Assembly (NCBI GenBank): GCA_026027325.1
Contig: JAMSLZ010000009.1
Span: 1,302,001 to 1,366,000, forward strand
From: Actinomucor elegans
Lineage: Eukaryota > Mucoromycota > Mucoromycetes > Mucorales > Mucoraceae
Direction of reading: 5' to 3'
Length of the DNA stretch: 64,000 nucleotides
Shown here: piece by piece, positions 37,048 to 48,532 of the stretch
Position numbering within the stretch: position 1 is the first letter of the stretch
Layout of the letters: every line of letters begins with the position of its first letter
Notes under the pieces: model-generated
The model's database searches: none
What the model was told of the DNA's origin: nothing
What the model saw: only the letters and a program-made list of their open reading frames with translations
Program-made: the position numbers and the translations under genes

Positions 37048-38623
37048 ATATCACACAAAAATATGCATATTACTTGTCAAAATAAAATAAAATACGCATC
37101 GGTTTTGCGATACAAAAAAAAAGCCATTAACGTGTGTATCCCTTTCTGGGTGTCTTTGGATAGACAAGGGTGAGGAACTTGGTCGATTAGTCTACTGTAT
37201 ATTTTATTTTATTTTTATCTTGCATCTTGATAAGAAGTACAACTTGTATTGCTCTATTTAATGTGCAATTTAAATCAGTGAATGCACCCTGCTTTTATCT
37301 AAACATTTCATTTTTGATAGATGTAGCAGAAATAGTCGTCACTTGAGCCTGGAGGGTTTATATATATACTATTTAAACATTATTTCCTAGATATTCAATA
37401 AAGATTAGTTAATATGAAAACTCCTCTTAAAAACAATAATATCTAACGTTTTTCGAACTGAGAGCAAGCTAATCAGGGCCAATAAGGTGTTTTTTTCCAT
37501 ATCGAGCAACAAAAAACCAGATGGGTAGCATCTTTTGATCTTTTGATCTGAGACAGCAGGTCTTGAATAAACTATCTAAATAGACGTCAAAGTAGATGAA
37601 GGGCCCTGAAGGTAAATATCAAGTGTACCTAGGTTAAAAAGTCATATCATGGAGCATAACTATAGCTGGTTAGTTTAATACAGTGTCGCACCATTTGTCT
37701 CCACGTGTGGGGAGTGTACAGTCTTTCCACCCTCAATTGGTTACTTTACCAAAAAAATTGGCCATTTTTTTAAAGTTAATTTAGTCCCCTCTTTGGAGTC
37801 AACTTGGTCACTTCTTTGGAATTCAATCGGTTGCCTTCTCGAAGTTGAATTGGTCACTCTTTCATAACTGTTTTATTTGAATCTGGCAATAATAGGAGCG
37901 ATTGACCCAAGTTAAATTGATGTTTCGTTTAACGGTTATCAAATTGTCTAAAAGTTTGTTAAATGAAGTTTGGAGGGTGCTTAAGGGGAGACGGTCTCAC
38001 AGGCTCCAACGACTCTTGTAGTCCCAGTTTCTATATCTTCTGAAGAATGACACCTAACTTTAGATTTGACAACGTGCCAGAATTGCTGAATCACTCTTAT
38101 TACTGCCAGATTCAAATAAAACAGTTATGAAAAAGTGACCAATCCAACTTTGAGAAGGCAACCGATTGAATTCCAAAGAAGTGACCAAGTTGACTCCAAA
38201 GAGGGGACTAAATTAACTTTAAAAAAATGACCAATTTTTTTTTGGTAAAGTAACCAATTGAGGGTGGAAAGATTGTAAGATTTGGATCAAAACTAAACGT
38301 GAAAACTATACTAGAAGGTATGTTTTACAGTTCAACTAGATGGCTTTTAGAACGTTATTTTATAGTATATCAAAATCCTATTTTGCACTGACCAGCTAAA
38401 ACATGCTGACGTTCCTTAATCTCTGGCTACACAGTTTATATCTACGAATTGCGTGTAGGCGGCTCTTAAAAAGGATTGCCTTTGAGTTCAGCGGCGTCTA
38501 GTATTTGATAAAAGAACAGGGAAATAGGAACTGTTTTTTTTCAGTTTCTTTTGGGGTTTACAATTACGTTCTGTTACATTACTTACCTTTGAAATTTGAA
38601 TGCTAAAAGAGTCCTAGCTTCTT
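37048..38623. other. Intergenic interval dominated by a foldback element
   Basis: About 1.6 kb. A fragment resembling repeat family 1 (GATAGATGTAGCAGAAATAG) lies at about 37317-37336, and the foldback element at 37717-38277. The last 340 bp should hold the RSC9-like promoter. Confidence 0.5.
37717..38277. mobile_element. Second foldback element with internal 23-bp tandem units
   Basis: Arms at about 37717-37914 and 38089-38277 are inverted copies with few mismatches, separated by about 175 bp. The tips read TACAGTCTTTCCACCCTCAA on the left and the near-identical complement on the right. Inside each arm a short unit of about 23 bp, with core GGTCACTTCTTTGGA and a variable AATTCAATT part, is repeated five to six times. 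No open frame or transposase is present, so it would be non-autonomous. Target duplication was not resolved. It differs in sequence from the 20.4-kb element. Confidence 0.75.
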
Positions 38624-41173
38624 ATGTCTAAGATAGTTACCGACGTTATCGAGAGAACAGACGATTATGTTTGCTTTATCGACGAGTTAAAGGCTTTTCA
38701 TGGTAGAAAAGGGTAAGAAAAAAAACAACCCCCAAAAGTAACTAGAGACTGACACTTGTTTTATTTTTATTTTTGTTTATATAGTACAACTTTACTCTCA
38801 GAACCAGTACTAGGAGGGAAAAAGATAGATCTTTATAAGCTGTATAAAGAGGTCGTTGCTGCTGGCGGTTTCGATCAAGTAAATAAAGGGATTTATTACA
38901 GCAATGTACACACATTAACATTTTTTTCATAGGTAACCAAAAAACGAAGCTGGAAACAGATAGGTGCCGTTTTTGAATTTCCTGCTACATGTACAAACTC
39001 TGCTTATATATTAAAGGGTCTTTATATCCGAAACTTGGTAAATATATACATTTGCTAAATCTACTATTGATCTAATTGTTTGGATAGCTTGGTTGGGAAG
39101 AAGAACAAATTTGGCGTAAAGAATGGGTGCCTCCAGAGGAACTGAAAGGGCCCGAAGCTCACAAAGCTTCTACACTTGCTGGAAAGACTTATAAAAAGTG
39201 TAAACGAAACCACCAGCATTTTGATCATGGTATATAGTTATAGTTTATTATGTAGATTGCATGTCTTAATTTTGCCTTAAATAGCAGCAGCACCCATCCA
39301 CGAGACGCTTATTCTGCCAAACCAACCAAAGAATATATCCATCGCATCTACTTTACCTTTTAATCTGATCACTTCGAATGACCAATGCGAGATCTCTGAG
39401 CGACACCATCGTACCCAACCATTCAAACATGTTCACTCTATCGAATCAGATGGTGACCGGGACTGTGTAACAGGTAACATTGTTAGAATATGTATTTTGA
39501 TTTACTAATAAATAAAATAGGCAGCCAGTTTGATGAAAATACAAAGAGAAGAGTGGTTCCAGCGTTACAGTCCAATAAGCAGTCTGATGTAGAATGGGCT
39601 TTGAATCACATTGTTACTATATCTTATGAGTATCCACAAAAGCTACTACTCGTCGAGAATCCAGCATTATTGGAAGGTCTACTTCAAAAAGCAGATGCAT
39701 GCTTACAAGATACACTGTTCGCTAAGCCAGGCGATACAATATCACACACGGTGATTCTCAAGATCCTTCATATCATGCGCAACTTTTCGTTTATTGAATC
39801 CAATACGCGCGTTTTTGCTGCTAGTGCTGATTTCAAGCAGATGCTGATCAAATGTCTTGTGATGTCCAACTCTTCCCATTATAGTCATTGCATAGATATC
39901 TTGGAAAACATGACGCCGTTTGTCGATTTAGGGCCGTTTGATTCTATTATTGGATGTCTCAATAATCTATTAATGAATGCCAATGAAAGGTCAGTTATTC
40001 TAGGATCTATTCGTATCCTCACCATGCTAGCATCATCGTCTGCCTCCAACCTACACTATCTGTTACCCACATCCAATCAAGTAGCCAATCGCATCACTCA
40101 ATTCCTCATTGCAAATGATGAAGAATTGATTGGAGTCAGTCTTGAATATCTTTATCAATACAGTTGCCAGTCTATTTCGTTTGGTCAGCATCTATTATCT
40201 ATGCATGATGGTGCTGATATTGGCATCATGGTATCTTTGCTAATGACACCTTGTAAATACTTTCGTCCAATGTTAGTGCAACAAGATAGTACACCTTCAC
40301 CTCAACTTTCGCATTCCAGTGATTTGTTTTTCGCGCACCAGCATCATGGCAGTGTACCTTGCGTTCCTAACTTGAGCTCCTATCAGCAGCTGGACGAACC
40401 CTACCGTTGTTTAGGTTGGCTAAAAGACAAGTTTGAACTCTCTCATGCTAGCAGTGAATTGTCCTTGGATGATATGTATTTGTTATATGAAATGCGATTT
40501 GGACATGAAAAAGCGTTACGCATGAAAGAGTTTTATACTGTGCTCAAGATTGCTTTCCCAATTGCTACTGGGTCCCTTGATGGATCACCAAGACAAGGTG
40601 CTATATTAGAGGGCACCACAATACGAGGATTACAGGTCAAAATGTGTATTCTTCAAGATGGTAAGTCACAATTTTATCATATATGTATGGACTCATTGAC
40701 TCCTGTTAATAGGGTCTGAATTGATGTGTCAATGGACCAACTGTTCCCAAAGTTTCAATGATGAGCAACTATTACAAAGTCATATTCTACATGATCATAT
40801 ACCTTCATCAGTTAACAGTAACAACAGTAACAGCAACTATATGTGGATGGATTGTGATCAAAATAATGTATTTCAAGACACCAGCGAACTCACTTCGCAC
40901 GTCAAGAACTCTCATCTATTAGGATTTACGGATAATTCTGATATCCAAGGTGTTGCGTTAGTAGCAGCTCAGCTATTAAAGGTGTTATCTCGTAATCCTA
41001 ACAGTCATGTATGCTTTATGCCGTACGAGCAGGAACTAGTGAGTATGGCAAGAAGACGACCCAAGCTGATACCTTTTATTGAAACCATGTTTTCAAACTT
41101 TCGCGTTGCTTCGACATCTTCGACTGCCAATTCGACTGCTTCATCACCTACAGCGGTTTCAATGAATGGTTAA
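38624..41173 (+). CDS. RSC9/ARID2-like chromatin remodelling subunit (ARID, RFX-like, C2H2)
   Basis: Predicted subunit of an RSC/PBAF-type SWI/SNF remodeller. Seven exons, 38624-38712, 38785-38878, 38933-39037, 39088-39229, 39285-39473, 39521-40660 and 40713-41173, give 739 aa. The N-terminal ARID DNA-binding domain (about residues 8-95) shows FIDELKAFHG, KKIDLYKLYKEVVAAGGFDQ and SWKQIGAVFEFP. A helical, armadillo-like middle follows. An RFX-type winged-helix region lies around residues 498-580 (CLGWLKDKFE...GTTIRGLQVK) and a C2H2 finger at about 590-615 (CQWTNCSQSF...HILHDH). This order matches ARID2 (BAF200) and fungal RSC9-like proteins. The first two introns split the ARID domain. Confidence 0.9.
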
Positions 41174-41202
41174 TCCTTGGGTACTTTGCTACCATTACCA
41201 TT

Positions 41203-41236
<34 letters not shown>

Positions 41237-41739
41237 TTATATAGCATCTTCAGCATTTTTTTTCTTTGATTATTGGCTCGTCATTATTATATAAATTAAA
41301 GCATCAATTGTATATCTTTTTTTAATAATTATGTGCTCAAGCTAGAAAAAACAATTTTTTTTTCTTTTTTTGAGATGTACCTTCATTTCAAGTAAGGATC
41401 TGCTAGTATTCGATTTAGTGCTTTTGAATTAGCAATACTCTCAATATAGCAGTATTAGTTGATAATCAACAGAATGATACAATCATTGTGCTGCGGTTCA
41501 TTCTTAACATGTGCTACTAATCATATATATATATATACCTAATAGGAATTTGTATTGTATGCAGTAGTACAGACTACGGTGAAATCAGGGTCTAGTAGTG
41601 CTTCTTAATGCAGCGAGTTTAGCATATTGAGCTTTGTTTTATGTATATTTTGCAAGTCGTATGAAAAAAAAACAAAGACACAAATCTGTTGTATTATAGA
41701 CTTGCCAAGGAACTACCCGTCTCATGGAGTAAGGACTAT

Positions 41740-41778
41740 TAATTGGATGCGACATTTGTCCAAGATCAGACGAAATCT
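41740..41778 (-). repeat. Dispersed repeat family 1 copy (reverse, partial)
   Basis: Contains AATTGGATGCGACATTTGTC followed by CAAGATCAGACGAAATCT, the inner half of the family unit. Confidence 0.5.
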
Positions 41779-42064
41779 TACCTATCGATTAGTTCACTAT
41801 ACTTGATTAACAAACAGGTTAATTTTGTTGATGAACAGGAATTGAAAATAAGATACACTAAGCAACCCCTCGGCAGAAATATATTAGATCACCAACAAAC
41901 TGAGATGCTGTTTTGGTTATCAAAACATATGTAAAGCCAAATTTGATAAACAAAGTGTTATTTAATATGTTTATAGAATTTGTGTTATTGAAAGATCATT
42001 TTCTACGCATTTTGTTAAATACACAAAATGTAGCTTTGCTTACTTTGGCTTTTATGTCCTAGTT

Positions 42065-42137
<73 letters not shown>

Positions 42138-42199
42138 GCCTAGACTTCGAAAATGAACGAGAAGCGAAACACCGATATTTAGCTCAAGTCACCTCACAA

Positions 42200-42265
42200 A
42201 ATTCCCGACCAAACGTTGCATCTGATTCATAATTCATGTTGGAAACAAATTGCTTCATCTAGTGA
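42200..42265 (+). repeat. Dispersed repeat family 1 copy (forward)
   Basis: Contains ATTCCCGACCAAACGTTGCA, TCTGATTCATAATTCATGTT and AATTGCTTCATCTAGTGAT in family order. Confidence 0.45.
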
Positions 42266-42436
42266 TATGTTAGTTTCACTCTAATCCTTTTGTTTCCATC
42301 AGCTATTTGCACACATTTGTCGATTTGTACCCTAGTTATTCAAATGCTTCGATTCACTATTGCCTAATCAAAAGCAATATAGCGTAAAAGTATATCCACA
42401 GTCAGCCGAATATTAGATGATATAGAGAGAAGTTAA

Positions 42437-42679
42437 TTAATCACCAGTATACTTGTAATTGAAGTCAACTGTCAAGTTCAAGGGATGACCTTCATCCAAA
42501 TAGGATTGCGTTTCGGACGCTCTGAATGACTTGGTGCCTCGGATCCAGTTGCATGGCATTTTGATCGGAGTTCCTGAGCTGATTACCAAGGAAAACCAGG
42601 TACAGTTGCTAAGAACGGATGTATGGTTGCTATGGATGGCTTTTTTAATGATGAGACGGTTAATATGGCATTCATGCAG
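42437..42679 (-). pseudogene. Possible gene fragment (coding-like island), identity unknown
   Basis: An 80-codon open frame without an initiating ATG near its start, ending with a stop at 42437-42439. Its C-terminal half reads like a real protein (for example IRGTKSFRASETQSYLDEGH, then NLTVDFNYKYTGD), and part of the interval is clearly more GC-rich than the DNA around it. I could not find adjoining exons or name a family. It may be a broken duplicate, the last exon of an unrecognised gene, or chance. Confidence 0.25.
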
Positions 42680-42989
42680 TTAATTGATATGTTTTATCGA
42701 GTATACGCTATACAGTTCACTAGAGTATCCGCAACAACTTTCAGTAATAGGGCTACACAAAGAATGATTAATTTAATTTAACAGACCAAGAGTGGATGGA
42801 CTAGAAAAAAAGAAGGGTTCCCTCTCCTCTGGTACTAAGCACATTCAAGCCGAGAAAATAATGCTTTGTGTTTCCTAGATTTTCGTCATTATAAATATTT
42901 AAGAAACATAAAACGTTCAGCCCCTTTTCTTTTCCCCTAATCAATTTTGTCTTTTCTTTTCTTTTTATTATATTAATTGCTCTATTGCA

Positions 42990-45445
42990 ATGTCGAGGAA
43001 TTTAACAATCAATACTCAAGATCGATTGCAAAGGAAATGGACACCTTCTCCCGAGATGGCCATTCGAGAAGAAGATAGTGACCAAGATACTAACTCAGTT
43101 AATAAACCTATACAACAACAAAGACTTATCGAAGAAGACGAAGAGGATGACGAGGATGACGCAGAGGATGACGAAGAAGACGAAGAGGAAGAAGAATTGG
43201 TCGAAGAGGATGGATCTGATTTTACTTCTTCACCGAGTATACCTGATGAGAATATCAATTTTGATCTAGTCTACACGCTTCATACATTTGAAGCCACAGT
43301 GGACGGACAAGCTTCAGTAAAGAAGGGAGATGCACTTACATTATTGGATGATTCCAATTCCTATTGGTGGCTCATTCGAGATTTGAAAACGTCTGAAGTA
43401 GGTTATATTCCAGCAGAGAATATCGAAACACCTTTTGAACGACTGGCTCGACTAAATAAGCATAGAAACGTGGAGGTAATTGAGAATAATAAAATGAGTT
43501 AACAAAGACTAATTCCCTTTAGTTAACTTCACTTGAACAAGCTGCACATTATATCAATGATCCAGTCCCTACTAAGACAAAGAAGAAAAAGGTTGTTTTG
43601 TCTACTTCATTGAATGTGCAATTACACGTTATAATTACAGGAGAAAATGAAGATGATATTGAAGAGGAAGAGTATCAAGTATGGGACGAGGAAATGCTGG
43701 AGGACGATGATGATATTGATCAAGACCAAAAATCCATTAAAGATGAAGAGCAAGAACAAGAAGATGATGATGATGATAAGCCATTGGTGCCTTCTGATGA
43801 AGAAGTCCATAACAATCATGCAACAGAAGCAGCAACAATAGACCCGGTTCAACAAACATCACGTGCTGAAGAGGTCCCAGTCAATCAAAAGGTATTGCGT
43901 GTCTTTGCTGGTAATGTTGATGTCGGTGCTTCGTACTATTCTGTACGTGTTACTGAGAATACCAGTGTTGAAGAATTACTGCATAATGCGCTAGAAAAGT
44001 TTCATATATCCCAAATTGAAACCAAGCATGGCCGCTACCATGGCAAAAATAGTTGTATCGAATACTATTTAACTGTCAAAACGCGAGATGGAGATGAAAT
44101 TACGCTCGATCCTCAAGATAAACCCTACGCTATTCACGAATCATTGACTGCTCATCTTACTACACCTATGCCTTCATTGACTCAGTTTAGACAGCTTACT
44201 ATGTCTGATATGAGCACAAAAAAGAAAAAGAAGAAGAGATCATCAATGGCAGATCAATCACTTCAATTCTTAATGCATAAGCGAATCAAACGTGTTAATG
44301 ATAAGAACGGACAAGTGCACATTAAAGTATCATTAATGACCAATTCACCAGCGCCAGTACCTGAAAAGATGAATGCGATCAAAAAGATGACTACGCTTCG
44401 ATTCACCAAGAAAAAGCATAATAAAACTGTTGAAATGGAAAGAATAGACAAGCTGATTGCTATTCCTGCTAGCATTTCTATTTCAGATCTTACTTCTACT
44501 GCGCTGGTCAAATTTCACATCATTTCTGATCTGGATCAACCACATCAGTATAGATTAATCTTAAATGCGGATGGCAAAGGTAGATTATACAAAACACATT
44601 CAAATAAGTACTTATTCTTTCGTAGAAACGCTATTAAAGTCGAATCAAAGGCTATCAGACGTGTTACACGACTTAAAAGACAAGGCTGCCGAGAAATTCT
44701 TTGTACTTCACAACTTTTCCAATCAACTTGCTAACGATGAACGCCCTGTATCTCTTTCATCTTCTACTTCTTCCTCTTCTACTACTTCTTCAGCTATAAG
44801 AATGCCGGCTATAGGTTCTACTCCTTCAACTAGTAAGGTTTTTCCTGAAAAACAACGGCTTTCTTACTCACATCATCCAGTGATGACACGTCTAGATAGT
44901 AATACTGAAGCCATTCTCAAACGTGTGGATGCGGCGCTGGAAGCCTTTGAACCCAACACACAACCCGTCAAAAAAGAAAATGCTAACCCTAATTTTCCTT
45001 CACCCATGTCTGTGTCGCGTAACGAAGGCGGCGTCGATATCCATTTACCGCATGGACTACTAAGAAGTACAGCACTCAACGATAAAAAAACGCAGTATTC
45101 TTTGATGAAATTTCCAAACACGCTTGTATTACAAAAAATAATGCCTGAGCGAAAACAGCCACAGCAAAAACAAGGCAATGTGCCAATCTCTGGAGAGGAA
45201 ATGGCTACCTTGGTGAAATACGGTACTCAATATTTAGACGCTTATGATACTGCAAATAAGACAAACGCTACACCGCATCAACTGAGTCATAATCGACTCT
45301 TTGTTGAAAAAGATACTGGAAAGAGTTTATCAAGTCTTGATGATTTGGAAAAGGTAAGCTTTCTTTTAATTGATGAGTGAAAGCGAATAAACTAACGCAT
45401 TCATCATAGGAACTACAACGTATTATTACTTCTCATTCATCATAG
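42990..45445 (+). CDS. Tea4/Bud14-like SH3 polarity protein
   Basis: Predicted cell-end polarity adaptor. Four exons, 42990-43475, 43523-44579, 44626-45353 and 45410-45445, give 768 aa. After a strongly acidic run (residues about 48-75) comes an SH3 domain (about 88-150) with the distinctive LLDDSNSYWWLIRD and GYIPAENIETPFERLARLNK, the form seen in fungal Tea4/Bud14 proteins that link cell-end markers to protein phosphatase 1 and formins. A second acidic region (about 195-250) precedes two segments that look like Ras-association or ubiquitin-like folds (about residues 280-350 and 430-500), one of them split by the intron at 44580-44625. The C-terminus is Ser-rich. The SH3 assignment is firm; the RA-like call is tentative. 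The last coding exon is only 36 nt. Confidence 0.85.
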
Positions 45446-45851
45446 AACCCAAAACCCCCCTTTTATCTATTTATTTGCACTCTCTATCCAATCACTTTCC
45501 TTCCAACACTATTTAATAACCTCTAGACAAACTATCATTTATTACAGCTAAAAAGTCTCGGCTAACTTACTTTCATTACTATTACTTATTTATATTATAC
45601 ATATCTATATTCTACCTTACTATCTACCATGACGTTATTATATATTCAACTTGATATTCCCCCTCTGACACACCATTCATATCACATACAATCATTAAAG
45701 TTTTTGTAAATTAAGCTATTGGAACAGGAGTTGTTTGTAGACCTCACTAATTAAATTGAAACTCCATGCCTAAAACGCGCCAGCCATCAACCAAAATGAT
45801 TGCAGAAATAATGAAAAACTATTATTGATTCTGTTCTTTTTCACAGTAATA
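45446..45851. other. 406-bp intergenic gap
   Basis: AT-rich DNA between the SH3 gene and the small membrane protein gene. No gene or repeat seen; it should contain a 3' UTR and a promoter. Confidence 0.5.
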
Positions 45852-46518
45852 ATGACTCAAAAACAACCATCTGGTGGCATCAAACCTTCTGATTTCAAAG
45901 GAAAAGCCAAGCATCCTCCTCTCATCAACAAAATACCCTCGCAATCCAATGATGGTATACCCGACGACGAGAAATTACGCTTGATTGATCAAACGGGTCT
46001 AATGCAAAAAGTGAAAAAGAGAGAAGCTGAGCTCATGGTCAAAAAGCAAGCTTCAACAGCCGAGTATATTTGGCAAGCTATATTTTTAAGTATTCCCTTT
46101 GGGTTCTTGATGGCCACGTTTGATGTTACAGTCAAGGTGCAATATACTGAGCCCTGGGACTATGCAGGCATAGTTGTAAAGTGTGTTAAATCAGCACCAG
46201 GTAAATGGTATACTACTATGAGAAAGCATGTTTATACTTATATATCCATACTATTTTATAGCCCTAGCACCGTTCATCTATTTAACCAATCGATACAAAT
46301 CCAACAGATCTGCTCAAATTCTGATGGCTATCGGCTCGACACTGGTAGGGTCGTTTTTAATGTATACCTTGCGCCATTCTCCTTCGCTTGGACAAATGAT
46401 GAGAGCACCTGGATTAGCTACTGTATGGATTTATTTTATTGTTCAACTCGATCTTTTGCCTGCTACTTTCACCTTGGCTTTGGTGGGGCTTTATTGGTAT
46501 TTTGGTCTTCGTGTTTAA
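45852..46518 (+). CDS. Small multi-pass membrane protein, function unknown
   Basis: Two exons, 45852-46200 and 46262-46518, give 201 aa. A hydrophilic N-terminus of about 75 residues is followed by three or four hydrophobic segments (IFLSIPFGFLMATF, ILMAIGSTLVGSFLMYTL, TVWIYFIVQLDLLPATF, FTLALVGLYWYFGL). There is no cleavable signal peptide, so it is probably an ER or organelle membrane protein. I do not recognise the family. An unspliced reading continues in a different frame to 46568 but loses the hydrophobic segments, which supports the intron. Confidence 0.75.
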
Positions 46519-47929
46519 TGGATCTACACCAAATAAAACTAGCTTTTTTATTTTTTCATCAGGACTGATCACAAAGATGATTCTTTGTTCAGTGAGCGTA
46601 GAAACCATTTTAAGTACATTGTGTACTCAAAATATTACAAGGATAACTGCTTTAGCAGACGCATTCTTCGAAATCGGGATCAAGCACGTTTGTAATCCAC
46701 GTAATTGAATCAATGCACGCCTTTTTTTTCAGGAGGTGTAGCTTCCTTCGAAGCGTTCTTTCTCCCAGAGAACCCTGTTAGAGATAGCCGCTTAAAAAAA
46801 AGCTAAAGATATTATGCATAGTTCTGATGTTGATATGCAACTGGCTTTTGGAATACTAGGACAAAGCAATCATGATCTGGATTTACAATGAAATCAATCT
46901 CTTTGTACAACTATACTTACAATGCTTGCTCATGATGGAGAACTATATAAAGATATCTGCTCATAATATTTGGTTGTTTACTTACTGGCTAAAAAAGTTC
47001 CTCTAATGTACTTGTTCATTTACCAGAATACTATCTGGCGCGTAAAGCTGGAGACTTGGCAATCGTCAGACCCGTATAGCTGGAATCCAGAACAGCAATT
47101 ACTGTTTATCGTAATCAATATAACGCCAATTTCAAAACTGCGAGATCTTTAAATGAGATTTATATGTACACGCCGGTGTTCATGTAAGTTGTACGTCTAT
47201 ATTAACAATAGCTTCTTAAATACTTCCTACCGTACTGGTTGTTATTATTCATTGCTATTATCTTTTGAGAGCTTCAGTATGCACCGACATATGCTAGTTT
47301 GTGCCACTCTATCGTTTTTTCAAGCATTGATGTGACATGTCCAAATGTTTGTGGAGATCAAGGGCATATTAACAGTCATTATTGCCGAAGGGAAGCACTA
47401 GAAAAAATCAAACAGAACATATAGTGTCACCCTTAAATCTGCCTTGTTGAACTTCTGCATAAATATAGTCATTGTACCCTACAAACTTCTATGGAAAGTT
47501 ATATATTTTGGTTTAATGCAACAAAGTCAGATTAAAGTATGCTTTTAGAGCACTGTTTAATATCATCAACAAAGTGATGCAAAAAAAACCCAACGCTAGA
47601 AGTGTCCTCGATTCTTGGTGGCTGATATATATATAAGGTTATGGGGAATTTAATTGCACATATAACGGTGTAAAGTATATCAAGGGAATTTTCTTCAATT
47701 GAGAAAGTGATTAGATATGGATAATAAAAAAAAGGCATTACTAAGAATTTTAGAGCGTGTTATATACAATAAATTGTAGCCACACCCTGTATCTTTAATA
47801 GTATAAGCCTCCATAAGGTTGTCTTCTTACACCAAGGATAGTTTTTGGAAATTTGGACCTAGGGTTATTCCTTTACAATTTTTTTTCAGAGATCAACTTA
47901 TTTCATTATAACATTTCTCAAATTATTAT

Positions 47930-47990
47930 AGTTCAATGTCGCATCTAAATAAGCTCTTATTGAAAATGAACTACTTCAGCTATTGCGATC
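47930..47990 (+). repeat. Dispersed repeat family 1 copy (forward)
   Basis: Contains GTTCAATGTCGCATCTAAAT and GAAAATGAACTACTTCAGCT in family order; the first half is eroded. Confidence 0.5.
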
Positions 47991-48073
47991 ACTATCCGAT
48001 CAAAGTGCTATCATTATATTATAATTGAGTGTGCATTGTGTGCATCTCATTGCATATAGAAAACTTATAATCA

Positions 48074-48148
48074 ATAGATCTCTGAACCAATCTCGGTAAC
48101 TACAATATCACATCAAACAAGTATATGCTCGTAATAAACTATTACTTT
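48074..48148 (+). repeat. Dispersed repeat family 1 copy (forward)
   Basis: Contains ATAGATCTCTGAACCAATCT, CGGTAACTACAATATCACAT and a decayed outer half. Confidence 0.55.
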
Positions 48149-48255
48149 TATTAAAATTATTGTTCAACCATAATATAAATTAATATGCTAGCTATACTCT
48201 TTAGTAGTTAATATGCAAATGAAATGCATTTAAATGATCTAATTTTTAACAATTT

Positions 48256-48340
48256 ATAGATCTCTCAACCCATCCCTTCAAAATGTTTCGATTGTATTGT
48301 TCCATGTTCAAAATGAACCGTTGCATCTGTTGGAATCTTT
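48256..48340 (+). repeat. Dispersed repeat family 1 copy (forward)
   Basis: Contains ATAGATCTCTCAACCCATCC, then CATGTTCAAAATGAACCGTT and GCATCTGTTGGAATC, among the best outer halves in the window. Confidence 0.6.
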
Positions 48341-48532
48341 ATTGCGTTCGCAAAACTGTTGTTTATTACAATTTTCAAAAGTATGAGAATTACATAAAAG
48401 ATAAAGTAGTATATGCAAAAAGTTTGTCAGTACAAGATTTCAAAAAAGATAAAAAATTGTTCAATAAATAAATAAGTGGTGGGTGTAAGGAATTACATAG
48501 TAGTATAAGTAAATACAAAGAAATATACAGGC

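Larger units (their letters stand above)
41174..42989. other. Intergenic interval with microsatellites and repeat copies
   Basis: About 1.8 kb. An ATT microsatellite lies at about 41201-41233 and a CT/CTTT tract running into about 33 T at 42064-42136. Family 1 repeat copies lie in reverse (41740-41778) and forward (42200-42265) orientation, about 460 bp apart. A coding-like island on the minus strand lies at 42437-42679. The final 150 bp before 42990 is pyrimidine-rich and probably the leader of the SH3 gene. Confidence 0.55.
46519..48532. other. Gene-free interval with a cluster of forward repeat copies
   Basis: About 2.0 kb with no credible gene. Three forward copies of repeat family 1 lie near its right side (47930, 48074, 48256), spaced 144 and 182 bp. 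Short frames such as 46970-47152 and 48283-48471 lack support; the latter lies over a repeat copy. Confidence 0.55.

Noticed and set aside
41743..41934. 63-codon frame beginning MDATFVQDQTKS
   Set aside because: Begins inside a reverse copy of repeat family 1 with a non-ATG start; not a gene.
43016..43258. Minus-strand frame rich in serine
   Set aside because: It is the antisense of the GAA/GAC acidic tract of the SH3 gene.
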